Position numbers and translations under genes: made by a program. Below, piece after piece: positions 40,601 to 54,376 of a stretch of DNA of 64,000 nt. The notes below the pieces were generated by a model. It saw only the letters and a list, made by a program, of their open reading frames with translations, was not told the origin of the DNA and made no database searches. The first letter of the stretch is position 1; each line of letters starts with the position of its first letter. Origin of the DNA: Typha latifolia (Eukaryota > Streptophyta > Magnoliopsida > Poales > Typhaceae); contig CM034100.1 in assembly GCA_019914945.1 (NCBI GenBank), positions 18,487,096 to 18,551,095 of the forward strand, read 5' to 3'.

Positions 40601-43600
40601 TTATAGTGTCAACATGAAATCCTAAGTGAACAATCCAATTAGACCAAAATACTGGAAAATAGAAAATGACATAAGTTAACTAACCAAAGTCTAACTAAGA
40701 TCAATGACACATTTATAATTAAGTCAACGTGAAACAAGTCTGATAGTAGGCCTCCATCTATGCGTGTAGACTCACATGTCCAATATAACATGATTACATG
40801 CCAAACTCACGGGTGGAATGATATCCGCTTCATTTTAGAAGTTTCAACATAACATTAAAAAACAAAAAAGATCTGTTAGCCCACTTTATTGATCTGCTAG
40901 TTCTTCTGTTTTATTTTTTCTCAAAATAAATCCAGATGTGAGAAGAGTAATGTGTTCATTCATCAGAAAATTATGTTGTCTCAGAGGAAATCATTTGTTT
41001 ATTTGCTAAAAGCAAAGAACCATGAGACCAATGAGGACTCGTAGTTAAAGTGACTTGATGCTCAAGATCAAAGCATAGGTCCAAGATTTTGCAGCATATT
41101 AAAGGAACATAAATAAGATGCGATACCGTGAATATCATATACAAAAAGAATGACTAGCATGAGTTGACAAAAGAAGTTGCTAGTCTGCAACATCCAGCGC
41201 ATAGGTTCACTTATTGCTCGGTACAGAAATATGATAATATATTTTTGAAGGAAAAGTTGAAAGAAAATGGAAATAAGAACATAAGTGTTACGTATATGCA
41301 GACTGATTAACCTGAGCTGGGCGATAATTTGTCTGCCGTTGTAGTGCAAGACGCAGCTGATTAAATAGATCCCCAACAATTTCCTTTTGTTGTATAAGTT
41401 CTACAACAGCTGCTTTGTGACTACGACCACGAATCAGTGAGTCAAACTGCAAAAGGGATTATAAAGAAAATAATCAACTTGTGCTCAGACCAGAAGCATA
41501 AAAAATTAGAGTAGTAACTTAACAATTCTTTCAAGATATGCTGATTCTTAGTAATGATGAATTTTGGAAAAGCATAAAGTGTTTATAATCATGGATTCAT
41601 ATGTCAGGCAGTACAGCCCATGCTGAACTTTGTGGCATGTTAGTGAGAACCCAGCACGGCCTAGTCTTATACCAAGCACGCTAAGCCATCGTGAAAATAT
41701 TGTGTCAACATGGTACCATGCCAAGCAGCACATGCTGTGCCAATAAGCTACCAACACAGGGTGGGCGGATAAGAAAAAAATATCATTTGATTTCTATGTG
41801 CTTGTGGCAGTTCATGTTAAACTCTTCAGCTATGTGGGGGTCAGTAAGTATAATAGAATTCTATCATGTTAGTGAACATTGAAAAATGACTGATATTATT
41901 CAACCAGCCAACTTTGGAAAGCATGCCTCAAAATGGCATGAAGTATCTTAAATTTTTATACCACATTTTTATTAATAAATACTGAATAAAGATGACAGGT
42001 TCTCCTAATAGGGTGGGGTTTAATATTCTTATTCTTGCTCCCGGCAGAAATGAAATAATAGTAAATGACTACTGCAATTGACAGCGATATAGATTGCAGA
42101 ATGTAGTGAAGTACTGAAGTTAGTTATACGCATATTGTAGTCTGTCCAAGAATTGCAAGATTATCAAGAATAATGTCTACCAGATGGTAGACATCAGTGC
42201 AATATCCATATCTGCCAGCTGCTAACCTCATCTTCCAATTCTCGGCAGATTAATGCTGTCCGCCATCGCAAATGAACTTTGGATTGGCTTACATCAGTGA
42301 AAATATGGTCCCCAACATATAAGATTTCATCACCATGAATATCTAAAGATTTCTCTACCATCTGAGCACACCCACCAGAGTACAAACCACCTACATAACC
42401 AAACATGTGCTCAGAGATTAGCATTGGTAAAGACGTTAAAGGTTAATCACAAAGTAGTTGAAGAATGTGTCACCTGAACGTGCTTTAAAACAGGGACGCA
42501 TTAATCCTTCATTTGTTACAACCTCATATAACGGATGCGATGTTTGGAAAAATTCAGGTTTCCTCGCAGAAACTATGACCTGAAAAAGGACAGATTCCAA
42601 TATATGCCCTGACTCCTTAAAGTGCCTTGTGAATACAGACTAAATAAAATATACTTAAGCACCGCTGCCTCTAAGCTTATGAAAAGTTAAGAAACTTCAA
42701 CAACTCACCATGTCAAACAGATCTCTCCACCCCATATCGTTAGGCAGAAATTTATTGAATGCATGATGCATCATTTTATTCGTATAATGGTAGTCTGAGT
42801 TGGTAATAAGAAGTAACTTTTTACCAGCCTGAGAGGGAGGAGCAAATCAGTAAAAAGAGATTAATAATTAATAAATGGTGAATATGTGTCTACCTCCTTT
42901 TGATCAAGAAGAGCTAGAGGAAGTTCTGGATCAGGTTCTACAAATCTTTCTGGCTGTGCCATTATCTCACTCTACATATAGACCAGCAAAGAGAATCTTT
43001 CAGATACGAAATGGTCAGGGAACACAATAGGCAAATAGGAACTACCTTAAGTTGCCCTTCAACATGTGCTCTAAAGAGGGCTCTTGAAACAGCCTGAAGC
43101 ATAAAGCAACATTATAAACTGACATAACTAAAACCAACCATAGGTAGATTGTAGCATATTTACCTTGAATAGCCCCTTATAATCAAGAGGTCCAAGTTCT
43201 GCTGGCACTGCTCCTTGATCCAACTTGTCAACCATCTACAGGAATAAAACTAGGCTACAGGAACCTCAATTTAGTGGGGATAAAATTCAAAATGAGGCAA
43301 GTACAGAATCCATGACCAAATAACACGTAATGTAATATTTCTAAAATTCTATCTTTCTCCTAAGCCCTCTCTTAAATCTCTTACCTGTTTCTAACTTTCT
43401 CCCTCCCCACTTTTTTTGGTATGTTTTTTGACAACCATCCTTTAGAAGGAAGCATTTTCTGTTCATTTTTTAAGAATGCAATCAAGTTATCTCAACTTAG
43501 TCGACGTTATGTTCTTATATTTTGAAATACATAATATATGGAAGCCAACTTAAAGGGTCTCTTGCAATGTATATTCTTTTCTAGGAATATACATGCAGGG

Positions 43601-46600
43601 AACAAAAGTTGCCCAAGTATAGGCCCTTAAAGTACACAAGTGATTGTGACTCTTCCACAGAACCCCCAAATTTGGGTTTTGCTCCAGCAAACCCCATATT
43701 GCTGAGAAAGGAAGTAACAGATTGTGCACCTATATTTTGTCAGTACCCGCTCACATGTAATGCGTAGCATATCTTATTTATTAGATACACCTTCTCATTG
43801 AGTACCTCTTTGTGCTCTCATTCTATATTTAAAGTTGACAAAAATTATACATAACTTCTCTCTCTTTGTTAATCTTCCCAGTAATAATCAAATTCAGAAA
43901 AAAAAAATCACAAGAAATATTTTTCATTATGCAAAATATTTCAGCTATGCTGTGGACTGTATACTACTCTTTCAGTCTTTCTGCCATATTCTTGGGTTGT
44001 GACTGTGGTCCATATATGTGCCTCATATTAACTAAAAGGAATGCTTACGGGTCATCTTAGGATCATATGACATAAAAGAAATGCAAGATAAGTTTACTCA
44101 GCTTGGAAGGGAACATTTCCATGTTCCTAAATTATAATTAAAAGACAACACTCAAACTCAAAAAATTTATTTACATATGACACCAGGATCTTCAATAAGA
44201 TTTTTCAGAAGAAAGGAAGACCTATCTAAAACTGAAATTGGCATATGTAATGGTTAAGTCGTTTGACCTGCATGTACATCACAGCTTCTGAAACAGAGAA
44301 AAGGGTATTAAGGAACTCCCATCGACTTTCCTTCCGCAGATCAACCAGTTCTCTCCCATAAATCTCACTTTTCATACACAAACAGTAAAAAAAAATTCTT
44401 TTAGTGTTGCACTGAAGATATAAGATTTCTACAGTATAAGAATAATTCAAGCTTACCTTACAGCTCTAGTAGTAAGCATTTTAGTACCATGCATGGCCCT
44501 CTTCACATAGCCAAAACGATCAGCCTTAACCAAATTCCCTTTTTCTTTGTCCATAATGAGGCCTCTAATAACCTGCCGAAGATAAATCATATGTGATGTT
44601 TCAAACAATGTTTGATATACTTCATGCTAATCTAAACTAAAGTATCAAGATCTACCATGATGCGCTAACCTAAGAACCATACCAAGTCAGGATCAAACTT
44701 GAGGTCATCTACTGGGAAACCCATGCTCTTAAGGTTAGCCATTCCATAATCATATGCACGCCCTTCCCAAGCCTGCAAAATGCCAAAAGAGTTGGAAATT
44801 CTAAGAGACTGCTTGTGATAGAGGGAAAGATACGCTTGTTAAAGATCTAGAGAAAAACCATACTCATTGCAACATGTCCTATACTGCATAATAACCACAG
44901 TTACTGCAACCATAATCACTCCTGTCGTGACAATGTGCTATCACGATCAAACCTCATGTTAATCAAGATTACAGGAAGGTTCTAGAGGACTTTATACCAA
45001 ATTTCCCAGATCGCATAGTGTCCTAGAAAGATATGTCTAACTTAGGTAATTTTCAAGAAATAAAGCTCTATTATTTATTTATTCATCAGCACGCATTACT
45101 TCGATTCTTTTTCAATGGAGGCCCATCAGGAAGATCATGTGATTCAATTTAACTAACTTCGAACTGTAATACTGGCCCATCTGGATCACAAGAAGTTAAA
45201 AGAAGTTCATCAGTCAGTGGGCAATTACCATAACATTGTAGTGAACCAACGTATAGTCCATATCATACCCAATGACACTAATCGACCTGAGATTCAGTGT
45301 CCTGCTACAGAATATTCCACGAGGAGAATGCCTTACTGAAAATGGGTCCTGCATCCCACATACAAAAGAAAATAGAATTGATATCATCTTGTTTATAATT
45401 TATATTCTGTAGAGTCCAGCAAACTGAAAAACAATTGAAGAAATCAATGTTATTCCATATACATCATGTATTAACAATAACACTTTCTTACTAGTAAAGA
45501 CTTACACGCACTAAGAAATAAATTAATCAGAATTAACGTTCTAGAATAATGAAGCATAACAATGAATTAATTATAATAAATTTAATTAATAACAGAATTC
45601 CAAAAATAGAATGCTAAGGTATGTGGAACTTTCCATCTGCAAAATGAAAGACCAACTAAAATGTCATCAAAAGCAAGCAATCTATGACAACTCAGAGAAG
45701 TCAGAAAAATGAAAGCCACCCCTCTATTATTTAGCCTCAATGTTAGTAGCACCTTTATTTGGATGATCATTGACAAGGAAACTTGTAATTATTGTTATGC
45801 TTGGAGCTCTATCTTTTGGACTTGTCCAAATCGACACCCATTTTTTTCCTTTTGATGATAGAGAACTCTCTCAGTTTGACACATAAAGTTTAAGCATGAC
45901 CCCAGGATAAAGTAATCAAACACATAGAATTACCATGGTGCTCTCAACTCTATTTCGTTTATAAAGTTCTGGCCCCAATCCAGGTTATCTTTGGACATCC
46001 CCTTCCTTTACTTTTATAAAATTTGGGCAATCCACAATGTATTTGGATAATCTAGCACAAAAGCATAGGCAAGGCACAAAAGCACGGGAAAGAGGAATAG
46101 AGGACGAGATGTACAGCAAAGAGGCCGAGATATGTGTCACAAGGCCAGTACGAGTTACATAAAATCCTGACCATGCAGCATAAAAGCATCTCCACAGGAC
46201 AAAGGGTTCTGAAACAGGTCAGACTATTTGTTCCCTCCATCTACTGATAGAATTGATTACTAACTCCCTTTTTTACCTGAGAGCTGTCAAATGGGCAAGT
46301 TGCTCAAACTGTAAAGTGGTATAGATGAAGAAAGCTTGTGCCTAGCTACCAGAGGCTGGGGGGCCTGAAGTGTTAAATGAAAGTTTGAAAGAACTTGAGA
46401 TGTGCATGTGATCATGGTTTGAATTTTCACACGAGACGAAATTGTAACGGCTGAAACTTAATGAAAACTAAAGCCAAAACTCATCAGTTAAAGCCGAAAC
46501 TACCAAGATTTCTGATTTTGACATTTATTTTTGACACAATAGGCTAAAACCATTCTATATTCTGCCTAAAATATTCATTTTTTCTAGGGGTCAAAACTGA

Positions 46601-49600
46601 AACCAACCAAAACCAAAACCAAAACTTCGAAACATGCACGTGATTGGAGCAATCTGAGAACAATGCATGTTTCTGCTGCTGAAATTGGTGTGCTTCAATA
46701 TCTATCTTAGCCTCCTCAGGTTCTCTATTTAGGGTTTTATCAAGCACGAAACTTTCACCCATGCCCTTAGATAATGGCCCATGTGGCGGAAGAGATGAAA
46801 AACAAAAGGGCCCTAGTTGAAGAATGCAAACTGTTGTGCATATGACATGTCTGGGATAAGGGCTCCTATAGCTGCTCCAACTATTTCTTGACTATGGAAG
46901 ATAACACTAGCTTTTTGGATGCATGAGCTCGACCTACGACCAGAGGTGGAGGTAGTATTTTTTTTCTTGGGTGTCTATGTGTGTTGTGTAAGGTATTTTC
47001 TTAAATATATATGAAACAAAATATGCTTAAAAAGAGTTGTTTTTGTGAAAAATAGTATTGCAGACTTGCAGGAATTCTGTTGAAAATTCGTTCGATCGAA
47101 ATTTAATTTTGTTTGAACAAGATAGATCCGTTCAAACAGATTTTTCCCGAGAGCAAATTTTATCTGACATTCAAAGTTCATTAGAGCGCCATTTGTAAAA
47201 ACAAAATTTTTTTTATTGGAAAACTCACTCTATTTGATCCAAAAGACTATTACGAAAATATGTCTGTTTCATCACTAAAACTCTTTAAATAAAGAGGGAG
47301 AAAGTATCTAAAAAATAATAACAACAATCCTACTATTTTATTTTCCTTCCTTCGTACAAGATCATTAATTTCAAATTTTCTTCTTAATCTTTGGATTGGT
47401 GATTACTCCACAAGTTCCTTAGAATAAAGTTTATTTGGGAAGTATGATGAATCCATAAGTTTTAGGAGACTTTTACTTAACATTCTATTAATTTTAAAGT
47501 GGGCCCCACGAGATCTTACGGAAAGGTATTAAGTCCAACTAATTTAAATTCAGGTGGGCCCCACGTAGTGTGAGAGGTCACACATAAGTGATAAGGCATA
47601 CCAACCAGGCAGGTTAAGAAAAGAACAAAGGTAGGATATTTTAGGTATTTCAGCATTTCTATTTACAAATGAACAGAAATTCCTTGTTTGGTACCCTTAT
47701 GATAGTTCCTTTTCATTTATATTTAACAGTAGATGTTTCATAGGAATCAAAGTGAAAACATATGGGACAGAGTGGAGACATCAGAATGCTGTGGCTCAGA
47801 CTAAATAACCAAATATGTGGTGGGAAGTACAATTTGCCCCAGTAGTATTTAAAGGGACACAACATCAAAGTTTCTTAAAAAAATATTGATGCAAATGGAA
47901 ATTCATATATATGCAACTATGCTAGAAGATAAAGACATATCTAATGAACCAAAGGAAAAGTTGATACAAGTTATAAACTAGGATGTCATATAAATACATT
48001 TTATCACAAACTCACATTGCTCACCAGATATTCATGCCACTAGCATGTTATGGGAGTACCAGATAGACACTTAGAAAAATATTGCACCGTAGATGTAAGT
48101 AGAAATGTAATCTATTCTAAAATAACTTAAATGAAGGGAAGGTACTGAAGAAAAAGCTTGCTAAATAGCAATTTAAATATTAAGACTACCAAGCTGACTA
48201 AGTAGAACCTTACTGCAATTTCCAAATCATTAAGCAAAGTTTCTGCTTCTTTAGCCTCTTTCCAGGCTATTTCTTCTATAGGACCAGCTAACGTTGCGTC
48301 AACATCCATACCTACATATGGAGCAAGAAAAAGTAACAAAATCTATATAAAAAAATGTCTTAGCATGTACCAGTGTTTGTATAAAAACTATTCTAGTTCA
48401 AATATGATTCAGAAGTTTAGCTTTCAAATGAAATTTAAGAAGTTATGAGTACCACATTTTCTTCCATTTCATAGTAAGATCCTAGATCTAGACAAAGGAC
48501 AAAACAAAAGCAAGAACTCTAAGGCAAAATTCTGGCATATGGAAATGCTTGCAGAATCTTTTTAATATTGTAGGTTTTCAGTAATAAAAGCTCCATCTAT
48601 TTACCCATCTTGACAATACATATCTGTGTCTGTGTAGATAACAATGCGGGACCTTTTCTATGCAGCATTAACATATGGAAGTTACGACCACCTTCAACGG
48701 AGTTATCTCCAGGAGTAAGCTAGATACAATTATCTATCAACACTTCAAATGGAATTTGATGCAGAAGCATTGCTTCCATATATTTTAGAGTAAATGATAG
48801 CCTCAAATGATTACGACGAGGAATTGTTAAGTGTCAAAAGCACACAAGTATATCTATGTGCATGGATGAAAATATAATAGTTATGCACTATTCAGCCTAC
48901 AAAAGAAAGAAATATCGGGTAGCTTAACAATCATCGATCAAGACAATCATAGTAGAGGCTAAAAATCATAGTTTACAATCTACTTAATCTGTAATCAAGT
49001 TGATGGGCATGAAAAACCAATTTTACATAGCAAATAAAAGTTCCGTAGCTTTATGAATATATGCAATATCCTTTACAGTAGGTCTTCCTCTTACATTATT
49101 TAACTCAAAAAAATTAAAATCTGTTTTATGTATATGTGCTTTATGAATGAATCATCCAATATCCGATAATGCATTAACGTCTTCATCATATTAATGACTT
49201 GCACAGTTGCACATGCTCACTCATCACCCGAATTTCAGGTGTTCAATTGAAGACCTATATTGCCTTCCAATAAACTAGCTATATCAGCAGGTATGAGTAG
49301 AAAGTCCATCACAAAATTAACGTGGATATTTTCATAAGAAAATGGCATCAGTGAGGACTGAGGAGATCCTGGTGGAGATGAGCTAACCGTGTGCAGTAGT
49401 TGCCCCATATAATTAACACGTCTTAAGTGTAAAGAAGTCCTCTCCAAATATTTTGTTGAAAGATATATAGAAGTGCGAAACTATTCGACAAAACCAGCAA
49501 GTAATTATTTAAGGGTTTCGATCTCACCAAAAGCTTCAAGATGCTCTTTCTTGACATTTAAATCCCCTTTGGTGCTCTCCCCGAGGTAATCCACATCCGA

Positions 49601-49822
49601 TTTGCTCGACGAAGTCACAGAGAACACCTCCTCTTCCGCCGGCTTCTTCGCGTCGATGGCTTTGCAGCAGATCGCCCGGCGCTTACCCGAACCCGATTCA
49701 GGAAAAGCAAGAAACCCCAAGGGTCTAAAAAGAAGGGGATTCTTGATGTGAATCGGCGCCGAAACGTGAGATTGAAACCTCCGAGGCCAAGAACTGGTCA
49801 ATAACTCGATAGATTCCACCAT
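37623..49822 (-). CDS. HAD-superfamily 5'-nucleotidase, plastid-targeted
   Basis: Member of the HAD-IG (cN-II-like) 5'-nucleotidase family, expected to dephosphorylate nucleoside monophosphates. Exons in transcript order: 49822-49528, 48311-48214, 45348-45229, 44772-44683, 44572-44457, 44367-44268, 43235-43164, 43093-43046, 42971-42894, 42828-42709, 42579-42474, 42390-42227, 41446-41312, 39426-39296, 38878-38810, 38707-38629, 37694-37623; 630 aa, all phases consistent. Visible features: Ser/Arg-rich, acid-poor N terminus like a chloroplast transit peptide (about 1-60); HAD motif I DMDYT (Asp160 nucleophile, Asp162); motif II ITNSD (347-351); motif IV GDHIFTD (441-447); coiled-coil-like stretch around 515-560; conserved end YTPFMYFRSQEQTLAHD. 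Catalytic residues are present, so activity is expected. The TTG-initiated extension upstream of 49822 is ignored. One junction gives an apparent Trp-Tyr insertion. Preferred substrate cannot be read from sequence. Confidence 0.9.
40300..40800. mobile_element. Possible LTR-like remnant in 5'-nucleotidase intron
   Basis: Inside the 1.9-kb intron 13 is a stretch with an LTR-like feel: 'ggtttcgcactttaggtttctgatctcacacc', then a TATA-like atttatag. No second copy, primer site or polyprotein fragment is seen. Low-confidence recall-based call; it may be ordinary intron. Confidence 0.18.
45349..48213 (-). other. Large intron 2 of the 5'-nucleotidase gene
   Basis: A 2.9-kb AT-rich intron. It contains an AACCAAAACC tract near 46600 and two copies of GTGGGCCCCAC, at 47499-47509 and 47554-47564, in a locally GC-richer patch. 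Several ORFs of 60-75 codons look random. The intron interrupts the gene just before the exon encoding the catalytic DMDYT motif. Confidence 0.6.
47499..47564. repeat. Paired GTGGGCCCCAC motifs
   Basis: Two identical 11-bp near-palindromes start 55 bp apart in the same orientation. The word resembles class I TCP binding sites. Related GGGCCC words occur at 24.4 kb and 20.75 kb. Confidence 0.6.
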
Positions 49823-50043
49823 TTTCGCCCGTTCTGTCCGATCCTCCAAGCGGGCAGGATACAGTGAGTGGAGTGAGGAGAGGACGGAGAAAGGTTTTCT
49901 TTTTGGGGAATTAAAAAAACAAATCCGGACAAAGTCGCGAAGAGAACCTCAGAAAAATCTCCGACAGCCGACAGGATCTGCTTTCTCGGTTGTAATGACG
50001 CAAACAACCACAAACAATAGCGGAGAAATTAAATTCCGAATCG

Positions 50044-50077
50044 ATAATAATAATAATAATAATTATTATTATTATTT
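50044..50077. repeat. (AAT)n/(ATT)n inverted microsatellite
   Basis: (ATA)n runs directly into (ATT)n, making a near-perfect palindrome in the 5'-nucleotidase upstream region. Confidence 0.9.
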
Positions 50078-50123
50078 GCATCATGGCAGTTTAATTAATG
50101 GGCGGAGGAGTATTCTATGTTGT

Positions 50124-50138
50124 TGGGCCAAATGGGCC
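50124..50138 (-). promoter_or_regulatory. Paired site II (TGGGCC) elements upstream of the 5'-nucleotidase gene
   Basis: Two TGGGCC words separated by three bases, about 300 bases upstream of the ATG at 49822. TGGGCY site II pairs are known plant promoter elements bound by TCP factors, often in genes for housekeeping and organelle functions, which suits a plastid-targeted enzyme. Role inferred from motif and position. Confidence 0.45.
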
Positions 50139-50633
50139 ACACAAGGCCTTCTAGACTTACGATAGCCCGTTCGTGGCACATGGATATCATCATGTATTGA
50201 ATAAAAAGATTAAAGACCATAGATAAGGAGAATAACGCATAAATGATGCCATCCCAGCTAAGCTCTTATAGTGATTGGAGAAGAGAATATAGTAAAGAAA
50301 AGCATTTTAGTTGCTCTTATAATCAAAAGAGGACCAAGTTGAAAAAAAGAGCTATGCTACTGCTACTGCTACTGCTAAATATATATATATTTTATTTTAT
50401 TTTTATTTTTTAAGAAAAAAAATTTCAATATAATGCCACTTGATATATGGGGCCAAACCTAGATAGATAGAGCTGCTTAGACTTGTTTTGCTCACCAAGC
50501 AACATTTAGCACTTCAGTATATAATTAATGACACGCAAATGACCTCATTGCTGCTAAGCATTGTAACACAACAAAAAGAAGGGATCCAAACTACTTTTAA
50601 GTGTATCTCTGTTGTGAATTTATTTGCTCTTCC

Positions 50634-50660
50634 CAACAACAACAACAACAACAACAACAA
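50634..50660. repeat. (AAC)n microsatellite
   Basis: Nine AAC units. Confidence 0.95.
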
Positions 50661-51751
50661 AAGAAGAGATAAATTTGACTTGACTCTTTTCACATGCTCA
50701 AAAGAAACATGTGAGTTGAAATTAGAATAATAATGATTAGTTAGAGGGAACTAATATTCAAAGAGGCAATGATGGATTAACTAGGTCAATTTAAATTGAG
50801 ACAAAACTATCATAACCTTACATCTTTTTTTTTTAACAAAAAAAATATTGTCTTATGTTGAAAAATTATATCTAGAATTACCAACCGTGTGAAGTTTAAA
50901 GGTACGTAATTAGCTATCGACCTTGTTGATCAAGAAGACAACTGAAAGCTCACCGAAGCATGCATAATTCATGAATCATGAGGCCCGAAAACGAACGGAT
51001 ATGATCGATATCTACTGGAAGGTCACAAAATTACTCCGACCCACCTAACCCTATTCTAACAAATTGACTACGATTAATGGAGTTACATTTAGAGGTCAAT
51101 CCGGGCCCTTTTGAAAGCAACTAGGCAATTGTATTTGTACCTACTAAATCTTTGGTGGGTAAAAATTGTTAGGTTTGGAGTCACAATCGAGACATGTGAG
51201 TGGAGAGAATAATTGAACGGATGCTAATGAGCAATGAATTGCTCCTCAAGGAAAAGTAACTGCTGCTACTACTACTACTACGGGTTAAGGATGCATCTTT
51301 GTATATTAGGTGAAGAGGTCGATTAGAGAAGTCAATAAAGTTAGTCTAATGAGTGAAAGTACCAAACAAATTGCCATTTGCCAGTAGGTCGGCCAGGGTG
51401 GATATTGATAGGAGCTAGCTAGGAAGAGTTGATGATGATCAGGATGTTTACCGAACGAATGAAAAACAACAACAAAATTAATTAAAGAAGAATACTGTTG
51501 TTTTATTCATCTTTTTTTTTAATTAATTAATTTACACCATTAGGGTCTATTTCGATTAATTAAGTGGATCTTTGTAGTCGCGTGTGTTTATCATTACGGA
51601 TCACCTACTACCATGCAGTCGCGGGGGACCCATGAATGTGGACAGTTAGGTAGGGCTGTAAAGTCTAGCTCCCACTATGAAAATTAATTAGGAGATAGAG
51701 TTCATGTTCTCACTAATTTGTTCTTAGAATTAATTGTTACAATAGTAATAG

Positions 51752-51752
<1 letters not shown>

Positions 51753-51786
<34 letters not shown>
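51753..51786. repeat. (CA)n microsatellite followed by (TA)n
   Basis: About 17 CA units, then a short TA run. Both dinucleotide tracts are uninterrupted. Confidence 0.95.
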
Positions 51787-51796
<10 letters not shown>

Positions 51797-52799
51797 AATA
51801 CAAAGCGACATTTGGAGGTCATGGCCTCCCAAGAGCCTGCTGCTATATACTTAATTTCCTTGATTTTGTCATTTGGGGGTAGGCGAGATGCATGATATGG
51901 TAAATCGAAGTTAGTGCTTACATCTCTGAGTTGGCTTACCAGAAAAAGGAAAGTCAATAAGGCGAGATGTTCGTTCGGAACGCACAAGAGAAGAAGTGGA
52001 AGTGGATAAGGATTAATTAATATATATGACGCTGTACCAAAACATAATGGATGGATCGATCGAGTGCCATCTCTTCTTCTTTTTTTTAATGGACACCATC
52101 GCCCGACGGTGCCGGTTGAATTAACAATATTTTATACGTATAAATTGGTTGAGCGGCGCACTTGGAAGCTTTTATTGATTACCACGTAGAATCTCTGTCA
52201 CACAAAATGAAGGCATTGGGGATGTATGGAGTCTCTTTTTTTTTTTTTAAATCAATTAGAATTTCTTTGTCTTTCCTTAAATTGTGCAGTAAATATTGAT
52301 TTTGTGAGGAATATTTTAAAAGAAATGAATATTGCGTACTATTATATCCATAAATTAAGAAAAAGATAGGTAACCTAAACATGCTTATACCTACCTAGCA
52401 CGAGATGAATTATACAAATATTGCCGGCCTCAATACCCGGCTATTAAGGGGCCACGTTAATTGTTGCTTTGAGACCAACCAGGCCGTTGTTGTAATGCTA
52501 TTACCACAACACAATTGATGTTTGATGTTGGCGGCAATAATACTAATTACATTTTGGCCATATGTCACATTTGACACACTATTAATTTACTTCATTGTAT
52601 TATAAAAACATATAAATATTTTTTAAACTTTTAAAAAGTTATAATTAAATTTATCTGTTAGCTTTCCGTAAGTTAAAAGTCACTAGCTAAGCACGTAAAT
52701 AATAAGTTATTTTCATATAAACTAAATTACCCCCACAAATGTCAAAAAAGTAATTCTTAGCTAATTGTACCCTCGTCTCCTTTTTTTAAACTGAACTAA

Positions 52800-53760
52800 A
52801 AAATGTTACACGCCCGCAACACCGTCAAGTTCATCATTTCCCTCTTCTCCTCCTTGTTCAACATTAAATTCACTAGCGTTGGCAACCTGAGTCAGAACAT
52901 ACGCAACGACACCAACAAGAGCAGTGACCTCACCACCGCCCGCCTCAATTCACCTAATTCCTCCCCATAGTTAATAAAAATGTGGAATGCAGCATGTGCC
53001 AGAGGCCGGATTCGAGGACGAGCACATCGGGAACATGAGGAGTGTGGTGGAAGTCGTGGCGGAGGAATCGAGTGGTATTGGACTCAAATAAGGATGTTCC
53101 ACCAAACTATGCATTCGGTAACCAAATCAATTAACTTTTGTTGTACCCTTTCCTCGTGGCAAAGAGAATCAAAGTGGAAAGGATTAGTTTATACAATTAG
53201 GCACAAAACGGTAGCTTTAGATTTTAGCCCGGATGAATTCCAAGTCAAATTCTCATTAAGAAATCTCTAATTTTTCAATTACAAAGATGAGATACACAAT
53301 ATACTACCAAAAGAAAGATTATGCAACTTTTCAATCCAAATTTTTCCTGTCTCAACGCCATCACCTACGTAGATTAGCTTAAACTTGAGCCATGATTATC
53401 TTCTATTAATTGGCTCAATAGAGACCACGGAGGTAGGATCGAGGAGGAGGTGGAGGACAAGGAGGTCGGCTTGGGAATCACCAGCAATAAGGATCCAAGA
53501 GCCGTTTAGGAGATTGGAGGCGTTGGAGTAAGAGAGGCATTAGAAGTCACATGAGCGGAAAGGGGATGAGGGAGACTAGGACCAAGAAGGCAGGGAAGTG
53601 GATTGAGTCTAGGAGATACAATGGAGGAATGACAAACAAGAGGAGGGAGGAGGTGGAGAGGGGAGAAGTGGAGGTGATGGTGGGAATAGGAGGAGGGGAG
53701 GAAGAAGAGATGAGAGATGGGAGATTGAGGAAGGGAAGTAAGGGGTGAAGTTTTATAACG
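52800..53760. other. GC-richer block with short open frames, not a supported gene
   Basis: ORFs include a 56-codon one from 52804, a 96-codon one at 52980-53270, and overlapping frames on both strands at 53506-53774. The last region is almost purely purine on the plus strand, which explains open frames on both strands. Nothing matches a family I know. Possibly an eroded transposon or gene relic. Confidence 0.35.
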
Positions 53761-53884
53761 ACTATTTTGCACACAGAAAGAAGTTGTTATTCTGTTGTCT
53801 TGCTGAATTAGAATAGTATGGTACTTTCTCTACCGAATTAAAATCTTATTTGACAAAAATTAAAAAAAATGGACTTACGCAATC

Positions 53885-54020
53885 TAGGGGTATCAAAATA
53901 AACGAGCAGCTTGGGCTCAACTTGGCTCGGCTCAAGCCAAGCCAAGCTTGAGATTATTTTGAGGCTCGACTTGAATTTCAAGTCGAGCCTGAGTCGGAGC
54001 TTGCTCGCTCAAACTCAGCA
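53885..54020. repeat. Palindrome-rich GGCTCGAGC-type repeat
   Basis: Repeated gggctc, ggctcgg, aagccaagcc and cgagcctgag words surround a 29-bp perfect palindrome at 53962-53990 (arms aggctcgacttgaa, one central T). Same style as the block in the EAF1 intron at 13.25-13.70 kb. Confidence 0.65.
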
Positions 54021-54376
54021 GGGTATATTAATTCCTCTTCACATCCATCCTATCCATTAGATATTCGCCACATATCAAAAAATCGAATCCCTTCCAAAGC
54101 GCACCAAAACAAGCACCTCGTCTCTCGTGTAGTGTGCAGTCACTTAGAGCCCACGTGCCAAGACCTTCTCTCTCTATTCTCTTCATCGCTTCAATCAGAG
54201 CCCCCTCACTTGATCACCCCACTCTCAAGAATGCCACCTTCATCGTCATCCCCTATCATCCTCCTCCATCGACAAGACTCCTTCGGCCCCTTCGGTGACT
54301 TCCTCCTCCATTAGTGTCGTCCTCCTTATCTTCTTCCTCTTTTACTTTCTCATCCGGCCTCCTCGTCCTCCATCGG

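Larger units (their letters stand above)
50140..52790. other. AT-rich intergenic DNA with microsatellites
   Basis: No supported gene. It holds (GCTACT)n near 50355-50376, (AAC)n at 50634-50660, ACT repeats near 51265 and (CA)n at 51753-51786. ORFs are short and unrecognisable. Confidence 0.5.

Noticed and set aside
46276..46460. Possible SINE: gggg/ggcc patch followed by ggtttgaattttcac, faintly like a B box
   Set aside because: Match to A and B boxes is poor, there is no poly-T/A tail or target duplication; not enough to call.
52804..52974. 56-codon ORF starting M-L-H-A-R-N with a hydrophobic stretch
   Set aside because: Too short, no homology recognised, no promoter or neighbour to support it.
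53506..53774. Overlapping ORFs on both strands rich in Ser/Pro or Gly/Glu
   Set aside because: The strand is almost purely purine, so open frames are expected by composition.
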